DNA of 64,000 bases from Marasmius tenuissimus (lineage: Eukaryota; Basidiomycota; Agaricomycetes; Agaricales; Marasmiaceae), in the NCBI GenBank assembly GCA_029532415.1, contig JAQOTA010000050.1:744001-808000 (forward strand), written 5' to 3'. The notes under the pieces are model-generated. The model had not been told where the DNA came from, did not search any database, and saw only the letters and a program-made list of their open reading frames with translations. Shown piece after piece: positions 55,774-64,000 of the stretch. Every line of letters begins with the position of its first letter. Position 1 is the first letter of the stretch. The position numbers and the translations under genes were made by a program.

Positions 55774-57344
55774 CGTTCCAATGAAGGTCCAGTGAACGTA
55801 TTGACCTTCGTAGTTCGACGATGGAAACTTGATTCCATCACGACGCGTCACTCGGCACGAACTCGGTCCTCCCGATAAATTGAAACTGAATGACGCCTTT
55901 GTAAAGTCTTTGTAAGGGAGCCTGCCAAGTCGTACGACGGGGGATCTAGGTGCTATACGATGAGCAAGTGTCAATTAAGCTGGTGGCCGACGTGACGCAT
56001 GTTCACCGGCACAAGCTTCACTACCATCTGGATTCGACCAAGATTTCTTTCCCATCTTTCCCCTTCCACAATTTGGCTATGTCTTCTTGCCGTGCTTGTC
56101 TCTTTGGCCGTCAGTGCGAGCCCCCTGTACTCTCGCCGCACGGGAACGCAACTTGGATCAATGACCGACCGAGTGAAGGTGACAAATACCAATGCTCATA
56201 TACATTCGCCGTGCTGTTGATCTGAATTCTATAGCTACGATGAAGAGTCGTGTTATGTTGGACGTTCTAAGTCGAGATTCGTGGATGGTAGGCGACAGGC
56301 TTTGGGTCCATCCGGTGTGTTCTAGCGGTGTCTTCCGTGCTGGATTTGTCACTGGGACCGGTTTGCCGACGACGAAGGTCTTCGTTGTAGAAGTCACTGT
56401 CGAGTTTGGAGTCAAAGATCCTTGTGCACGTATTGAATATCTCTATCAAAAGCTCCGTGAGCTTTTGATGATCGGCGACGGCGAAGACCTGAGGAATGAC
56501 GATGCCGTCTTATACATCGAAAGCCGAGGATATAGCCGATACGGGGAGCGAGCTGGCCATTCAGTACCAGTAATTATGCGTCCTTCTAGCCCCTACAGCC
56601 AATAACATATACTACTCGAGCTGCCGGAGAGTACTGGGAGAGACGACGAGAAACAGAATGTCCATCCGATAGAGTCAATGTACACCAAGGAGTATGAGCT
56701 CGAGGGAGAAACTACTTTGGAAGGCAGTCGTCATGCTCAAGCTTGACTCATTGAGCTTCTGCGAGGTTGCTTAAAAGTACAAAATGAAGTTGGTTAATGT
56801 CTCGTCGAACCAGGCTAGCAATGGTGAGTTTGGTATTCCTTCCCAAAGAGCAAAAAATAACGTACCTGGGTGCTCATCGATTGTCCACCTGCTCTCCTTT
56901 CTTTTCACCCTCGCATTTAGCATCCTCCAAGTTGACTGTTGAGATCCTGAGGAGGGAATGTTGAGGAAGACACCGAGTGAAAAATTCTGGCGAGCCGTGG
57001 AGCGATGCTGAGAATAGAATAAGGAACCACCATTCCGTGAACTTAAAAGGGCTGAAGTGACTGGGGAAAATGTTGCTGATGAATAAGGAGGGTGAGATCG
57101 AGCTAGAGAGTACTTCAAGGGGCTCTGCTCTGCTCGAGCTTGAAAAAGTTGCTGCTGAAGGAGGCCTCGGAAATCACTCAGTACTATGGTCTCGTGAATT
57201 TCCGGTCGCACGTGGCCGGCGCGGAGACGGCAAGTGGCTGTGCCCAAATTGACCTCAGACCTTGACACGAACTCTCACCCTGACCGCCTTTTCCTTCTCT
57301 TCCGTCACCATCTCTGCTTAGAGCTACGCGTAGTGCTCGAGGAA
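55774..57344. other. intergenic region with one possible small gene
   Basis: A frame at 56240-56605 (ATG, 121 aa, VGDRLWVHPVCSSGVF, KVFVVEVTVEFGVKDPCARI) has protein-like composition. A hydrophobic, signal-like stretch (LCLLAVLVSLAVSASPLY) lies just upstream in another frame near 56085. They could be two exons of a small secreted protein gene, but I found no ATG for the first part and no clear splice join. The minus-strand frame 56771-57268 overlaps the ABC gene leader and is probably not real. Confidence 0.3.
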
Positions 57345-60300
57345 ATGGGCATCTGTGGTCACTCCGGTGCCTTCAAGCTCAGCGATCCATGCGTACGAGA
57401 TTCATGGGCGACAGTCGTACCACTCGTATTCGTATTCCTCCTTGCTCTCTTCTCAATCCCAATTCCCAAACCGGCACCCGTCAAAAAGCTCATTCGAATC
57501 CTGAAATCTCCATTTCGCTCATATTTGACACTACATGAAGCCGAAGCCCTGGACACTGCCCCAGCAGCAGGAGATGAAGTTGCAGAGGACGAGAATAGGC
57601 CGAGAGTTGAGGTAGAACAGGTTGTTTCGCTCTGGAGAACGGTCGTTTTGGTATTTGTTGGGTTATTGGAGGTCATGATGTGGACAATTACGGGCTCATA
57701 CAAGCTGGTGGTCGACGATTCCAGCACTGTTTGGACTTCCGTTAGGCCGCTCTTGGTGGCCTGCGTGTGGATATACGCGGTTATGCGACCAGTCATTCGA
57801 CCCAGTGCTACTGCGCCGCTTGACTTGTTCGTAGTATATGTGCTACAGCTCGTCTCTGCGGTCATTCAGTTTGGAGGAGCTCTCTATGGTCACGCCGTTC
57901 TCGACATGCCTGCTCCGTCGGTCACTTCAATCGTTGGGAATGCGTTCAACCTTGCAGCAATAGTGGTGGTCCTGGCTGTGGTGTTCAGCATGCCTCTAGC
58001 TCTTCCAAGCAAAAGGGTGGACAAGTCGGAGATTGTGCGTTGCGTTATTCTTCATTTAACACTCCGAACCTAACCTTACATACGAATAGGGCCGTTCTAT
58101 ATCTCCAGAAGATTACACTACCGTGTGGGGATGGGCAACGTTCAGTTGGGTGTATCCACTGGTACGGCGCGGTCGGTCGGCGACATTGAACGAGACCGAC
58201 GTCTGGAACCTCAGTCCCACATTCCAATCACGACCTCTCTTCATCAAGTTCAGCAACATCCAACGAAGCACCCTTCTCCGTCGCATCTGGGCGGCCAACT
58301 CCCTTGACCTGATCCTCGATGCCATCTTCACGATGACCAGCAGTTGCCTCAGTTATCTGAATCCGTTCTTCTTAAAGTGAGCTCCTAAACAATTTTCCCC
58401 GTTTGCGTAACGCTGACGCGTTCTTGCCGCCCTTTAGTCATATTCTTTCCTCAATTGACAAAGACCCCGAACCAATAACCGCTGCTGACCGTTCTAACGC
58501 GTACATTTTTGCGTGTTTGATGCTTCTCTCTTCATTGGCAAAGGTGCGAGACGACGTTACCTGACGAATCCTCACAGAGCTGACCTGTACATAGGCCGAG
58601 TCTGACGTTCAACATTTGTGGTTCGGACGTCGTGCTGCTACTCGCATCAGGTCGGAATTGATGGCGGCGATCTATGATAAGGCCCTGAAGAGGAAGGAAT
58701 ACTCTGGTGTGCTTGACAAGAGCAAGGTGGAAACCAAGCCAGCCGAAGATGGTAACGTTTTTTCCCTCGCTGAGCTCTCGGCCTCATGGACTGAACCATC
58801 GCAGCTCCCAAGGACAAGAAGTCAAAGAAGAAGGAAAAGGAGGAAAAGGATAAAGCCGACGAACCGAAAGCCGGTGCTGATGTCGGGAAAATTGTCAATC
58901 TGATGGCTGGTGACGCGAACATCGTACGAAGAGTCTCTCTTGTTCTCTTTTTGATCCTTTCGCTGACGTGAATAGGTCTGTCAAGCCGTTACCGGACTCT
59001 ACCTCATCTACGGCTCACCTCTCGAAATCGTTCTCGGTTGTCTGTACCTATATCAGTGCGTTTCTGGTTTCCCCCCCCGGCATCCATGTCTCGCCTTCTG
59101 ACTCGTTATAGACTTCTCGGATGGTCTGCCTTTGCTGGTTTCGCTGTGCTTCTCGCTGGATGGCCCCTCAATACGTTCCTCGCGAAGAGAAGCATCAGAA
59201 TTCAAAAAGGCACCATGGCGGCTCGGGACAAACGGATGGGTGTTCTGAATGAGCTAATCGGGGCGGCAAGTTTATCATGATGGTTATACCTTGACTAAAC
59301 ACTCACACTATGAGCTACAGGTCAAGTTTATCAAATTCTTCGCATGGGAAGAACGATGGATTGAGCGGGTGATGGGAGCGAGAGGAAAGGAGATGAAGTG
59401 GATGGTTAAATGTAAGTTTCTCTTGACTGCAGCCTCAAGAGGATCAGTCCTGAACCTTTGCAGCTCGCGTCAACTCGATCATGTTTTACACCTTGTGGAT
59501 GAGCGCGCCCATTCTCGTCTCGATCGTTTCGTTCGCGGTGTATGTTGCGCAAGGGAACGAGTTGACGGTCAGCCAAGCGTTTACGGTATGTAGTTTTGCC
59601 TTTCGGAAGATGCTTAAGACTCACGGTGGACTCGGAACCCAGGCTGTCGCACTGTTCGGCATGATTAGGTTAGTAGCCCCATCGTTTATCCTTGAGTGAT
59701 CTTCTAAACGCACACCTTCCCAGGGCCCCTTTGAACGTTATTCCCGCGTGGATAGTCCAAATCCTCAACGTACGTTCTGGAATCTCCAGAAGTATTCCGG
59801 ATTGCTAACTCACATTCACACCCATCCCCACAGACTAAAGTCGCACTCGACCGTATCGCCGTGTACCTCGGAGAGGATGAAGTCGACGAACAAGTCTCCT
59901 CTCTCAAGAAGGATCTATCAGAACCTCAGCTTCCTGGATCTGAAGAAGAGCAAGGACTCGGTCTCAAAGCTGCTACGCTCAAGTGGAACGAAGTCGAGGA
60001 GAAACCTAAGAAGGATGAACAACCGAAGCAGAAACGGGGTGGCGCTGCCTCTAATGGAACGACTGTCGCTGGCTCGTCGACGGAATCGGAGACTGGAACG
60101 ATACATTCGCTTACGCCCTCAGAGTCGGAGAGGAGGTTTGAGTTGAGGGATGCGACGGTCGTGTTCCCGGAGGGAGAGTTGACGGTTGTTACGGGACCTA
60201 CTGCGAGGTGCGTTTTGTGTTCAGTCTTTGATGTTGATGTGTTTACTTACCTTTGGCGTTGGGATAGTGGGAAGACTGCTCTTTTGGTAAGCAATCTGCA

Positions 60301-63300
60301 CCGTGCGACGCGCACCATTCTTAATAACACAATGGATTCGATAGATGGCAGTACTCGGCGAGATGACCCTACTCAGCGGTCAAATCATCCTCTCCAAGAA
60401 CCCTCGTCGCGTGGACGCGCACGGCAATATGCATACCATCTCTTACGCTGCTCAGACCCCTTGGCTTCGTCATCAGAGTATCAAAGACAACATTCTTTTC
60501 GGGTACCCGCACGACGAGCAGAGATATAAGGCTGTTGTGGACGCGTGTGCGTTGAAGCCTGACTTCGATATTCTGGAAGATGGGGATGCTACGGAAATTG
60601 GTGCCAGGTGAGTCTCATCCTCGGTACCTGATCCGGGCTGGGTTTAACGTTTCGTTGTTCGTAGAGGAGTCAGTCTGAGTGGTGGGCAGAAAGCACGGTA
60701 TGGTTTATGTTCATGCCTTGTGAAGGGGTCCTTATTCTATCTGGTTCTAGTGTCGCGTTGGCTCGTGCTGTCTACGCCAGGACGAAGTATGTTCTTCTCG
60801 ATGATCCTCTGAGTGCTGTGGTGAGCATATCTTTTCCTATTCGCAGCGAAAGCAATTTGATGTTTCTCCTCAGGATAGTCATACTTCTCGCTACCTGTAC
60901 GAGAATCTACTCTGTGGTCCGCTCCTCGCCAACCGTACTGTGGTACGTGTCCGGCCTTGACTTCCTCAGTTCAATTACCAACTACTCGCTGTATAGGTAC
61001 TCGTGACTCACCACGTCGACCTCGTCGTTCCCGGAGCTCACTACCTCGTTCGAATGCTCGACGGTCGCATTGACACTCAGGGTACCGTCAAAGACCTACG
61101 TGCTCAAGGTTTGCTGGAAGACATAGCCAACGAAGCCGAAGTGGAAGCACATCGCGAGGAGGTAGCCGTTGCTGAGAAGGAAGGCAAAGATAAACCGGCG
61201 GGTGGGCAGGAAGGCGAAGTCGAAGACCCAGATGCAGATAAGAAGCCACGGAAACTAGTAAAAGATGAACATCGGGAGACTGGGAGTGTCAAGTGGCGGA
61301 TTTATCAGAAGTACTTGGAAGCATCGTGAGTTCTTTACCTCGAGATGACACTGTCGTTCTGATTGAACGACCAAGATCGTATTATGTCTGGGCTATCCTG
61401 TTTGTCTTCGTCGTCATGAACCAGTTCCTTGGTGTTGGAGAGAAGGTGTGGATGAAGGTACGTTATCACCTCCCATGCTTAAGTTGAACTCTAACGACGG
61501 CATGCGTAGCAATGGGGTGCAGCCTACGCGCACGACGGCGACTCAGAGTCAACTTACCGCTCCTTCTCGCCCTTCCGAACGACAGGTCTTTCCGACCACG
61601 AATATCTCGCCGAAAGCTACATGACCTCTCAACATCAACAACTGTCGATCCATTCCCAGCCTCTTTACACTGTCAAGAAGACTGGGTTGTTCGGTATCGA
61701 CTGGCCCGATGCACATAAGCAACCTCTCTTCTACGTCGGAATATATGCCGCCATTGGTCTCACCAACGTGCTTGTCAATGTTCTTTCTGCTGCTGCTCAG
61801 TTCACGGGTGCGCTAAGAGCTTCGAGGACTTTGTTCAGGTAGTCTTTTGAGTTTACCATTCGGTGATGTACTGACATTCCTGGTTCTTAGACAACTCTTG
61901 GAGAGGATAGTCAGGGCGACCTTCCGTTTCCACGATACCACCCCTCAAGGTCGTATGCTCAACCGATTCGGAAAGGATATCGAAACCATCGATACTTCGT
62001 TGGCTGGAACACTTCAAGCAGTGAACTCCTCAATGGCGAGCTTCTTCGCGTCTGTGATAACGATTGTGTAAGCGCCGTCGTTGCAACTGATTCTGAGCCA
62101 CGGGCTAATCCATACGCAGCGTTGTATTCCCCTTCTTCTTGCTCCCAGCAACGGTCTTCGGTTTCATCTACCGTGAACTCGCGGTCGGATACCTCAACAC
62201 TGGTCGTGATCTCCGCCGAATGGAATCGAATTCCCGGTCTCCGATCTTCTCCCACTTCGGTGAACTGTTGGAAGGAATTGTCACCGTAAGGGCGTTTTCT
62301 GCGGAGCGACAGTTCTTGGACAATCTTCACAAGAAGATTGATCACACAACGCAGGTATGTGACGATAGCAAGCATATGAAGGACTTCGTTTCTGACTTTT
62401 CTCGTCCAGATGTGGTATAGCTTCTGGATGACCAATCGTTGGCTCTTGCTCAACTTTGACTCGATCGGATGTTTCGTTCGTATCTCTTTCATGTATTGAG
62501 CCGGACGATAGCATTGACCGCATGTGTTTCAGGCTGTGTTTATCACTGCAATGTTTTCCATTTCACGAGAGGGAGAGGGAGTGGCAGGTATCGCCGGTAT
62601 CTGTATATCGAGTGCACTTAGCTTCACCGGGTCGGTGTACTGGGCTTGTCGGTTCTGGACGAACTTGGAGTTGGATTTAAAGTATGTCGTCCATTGATTG
62701 CATCTCCTGGTTTCCTTCGAGTCTGATGCTCGTTTTCACAGCTCGGTGGAAAGGGTTGTCGAGTACCTGGAAGTTCCACAGGAAGCACCAGCCATCATCG
62801 AATCCAACAGACCGCCCGCGTACTGGCCGTCCAGTTCGAACAACGATTCATTGATTAGCGTTGAGGATCTGTCCGTGAGGTATGCTCCCGAGCTCCCTGC
62901 GGTGCTACAGGATGTATCCTTTACACTGAAGGCCGGCGAACGAGTGGGTTTGCTCGGACGAACTGGTAGTGGGAAGTCCACGCTCGCTATGAGTATACTA
63001 CGATTTGTGAGTTCCGTGTGTGACTCGACCGAGTTCCCCGAACTAAGCATTACCCCAGGTCGATCCTTCCAGTGGGCGTATCATCATTGATGGTGTTGAC
63101 ATTTCCAAGATCGGAATACACGACTTGCGTTCTAGACTGGTGAGGTCCCTCTCGTTTTGGATGAGTCGTAGATTCTGAACCCTTTCAATAGACTTTCATT
63201 CCACAAGACGCTACCCTGTTCTCTGGAACCTTACGCGACAACCTCGATCCTTTCAACGAACATTCGGATGCAGAGTGCCTCGACGTGTTATACCGCGTAC

Positions 63301-63934
63301 AAGTCATCTCTCAAAGCCAGATGGTATCACGACGATCCTCAAGAGCTCCTTCCGCCGCTGCGTCTCCAGCTACATCCAGGCCTCCTTCTATTCACGAACG
63401 CGAAGACCGGGAGACAACACTTGGCTCTGATGAATCCGTGACAGATATAGACACCAAGGGGTCGTTGTCGTTAGACACGCAGGTGGTTGCCGGTGGATCG
63501 AATTTCTCGCAAGGACAGAGGCAGTTGATCGCGATGGCGAGAGCGTTACTGAGGAGAAGCTCTATAATCGTACTCGACGAGGCGACGAGTAGCATCGATT
63601 TCGCCACGGATGCCAAGATTCAAAATACAATCCGCGAAGAGTTCACGGATTCGCTGTTGCTAACAGGTGAGGTCTCGTTCACTTGTGTGCAACGAATTCA
63701 AGAAACTAACTTCTTGCCCGTGTAGTTGCTCATCGACTCCGTACAGTCATTGACTACGACCGGTTGATCGTGTTAGACAAGGGCCGGATGGTCGAGTTCG
63801 ACACCCCCCTAAATTTGATACACAAGCAGGACGGAATCTTTAGAAATATGTGCTTGAAGAGCGGGACGTATGCAGAACTGGAAGCAACTGCCGTCGCAAA
63901 AGCAGAGCGGGATCGTCAGAATACTCGGAGTTGA
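57345..63934 (+). CDS. ABCC-family (MRP/Yor1-like) ABC transporter, 28 exons, ~1700 aa
   Basis: Full-size exporter: N-terminal hydrophobic TMD0-like block (residues 1-230), TMD1, NBD1, charged linker, TMD2, NBD2. NBD1: Walker A GPTASGKT (747-754), signature LSGGQ (849-853), Walker [14 protein letters not shown]-loop VTHH. NBD2: Walker [10 protein letters not shown] (1430-1438), signature FSQGQ (1578-1582), Walker [14 protein letters not shown]-loop VAHR. Both ATP sites look competent. The start is [11 protein letters not shown] at 57345. Exons: 57345-58034, 58090-58376, 58438-58543, 58595-58751, 58805-58923, 58976-59055, 59112-59265, 59321-59411, 59464-59585, 59643-59668, 59724-59769, 59834-60207, 60268-60286, 60345-60607, 60665-60697, 60751-60820, 60874-60942, 60997-61325, 61376-61457, 61510-61838, 61891-62067, 62120-62354, 62410-62475, 62533-62681, 62742-63006, 63059-63139, 63192-63666, 63726-63934. 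ABCC pumps in fungi export drugs, conjugates and metabolites from the plasma or vacuole membrane. Confidence 0.9.
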
Positions 63935-64000
63935 AGCTAAGGTTTTGGGGATTCAGTGTAACTTACATAATTAGTGTTCTAGTTCTTCATCGTCTGTCGC

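Noticed and set aside
56771..57268. Minus-strand frame of 165 codons upstream of the ABC gene
   Set aside because: It overlaps the ABC leader, has no family resemblance and no conserved splice context, so it is probably a chance frame.
1..64000. CRISPR arrays, operons, riboswitches or prophage
   Set aside because: The sequence is clearly eukaryotic (dense introns, fungal families), and no regularly spaced repeats of the CRISPR type were seen.

Overview
The window looks like a contig from a filamentous basidiomycete, most likely an Agaricomycete. Genes are interrupted by many short introns of about 50-60 nt. The protein families are typical of mushroom-forming fungi: a TKL-type kinase with an MLKL-like N-terminal bundle, DUF6534-type seven-helix membrane proteins, F-box proteins and an ABCC exporter. 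The intergenic DNA is full of Copia LTRs and TIR elements. No bacterial, viral or organellar signature was seen.

Region 1 (1-42 kb) is a transposon graveyard with gene relics. Three paralogous seven-helix genes are present: A at 670-10480 (+), B at 12578-17428 (+) and E at 36778-38824 (-). All share a 19-nt second exon, and all are broken or truncated. Gene A is split by a solo LTR at a 5' splice site and by a 7.4 kb composite TIR element, which itself contains a solo LTR, a smaller TIR element and a palindromic MITE. Gene B has a solo LTR in an intron and a hAT-like element in an exon, with a CACTA-like element nested inside. Two Copia retrotransposons lie head to tail on the minus strand (19.3-27.0 kb), and the second truncates a small host gene at 27.0-27.6 kb. 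Two tandem F-box/zinc-finger paralogues lie at 31.7-36.6 kb; the second has an in-frame TGA just after the F-box. Decayed copies of genes from the right-hand region also occur here: an HD-hydratase relic at 18.1 kb and a kinase-exon relic at 40.1 kb.

Region 2 (42-64 kb) is gene-dense and largely intact. A 15-exon gene (42219-48086, +) encodes a predicted 1590-aa protein with a Ser-rich N-terminus, an MLKL-NTD-like four-helix bundle, a coiled coil, a TKL kinase with intact catalytic residues and a C-terminal domain I cannot name. Three secreted HD-domain (cyanamide hydratase-like) paralogues follow on the minus strand (48.4, 52.9 and 54.8 kb). They share a signal peptide, a last-intron position and a TATA box about 50 bp upstream of the ATG. 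A 28-exon ABCC transporter (57345-63934, +, predicted 1700 aa) closes the window; both of its ATPase sites look intact.

I can only infer how these genes might work together. A cell-death-type kinase, secreted nitrile/cyanamide-type hydratases and a multidrug exporter would fit a self-defence or chemical-stress neighbourhood, but nothing in the sequence proves co-regulation. Splice models were made by eye, using GT/GC-AG sites, reading-frame continuity and paralogue comparison.
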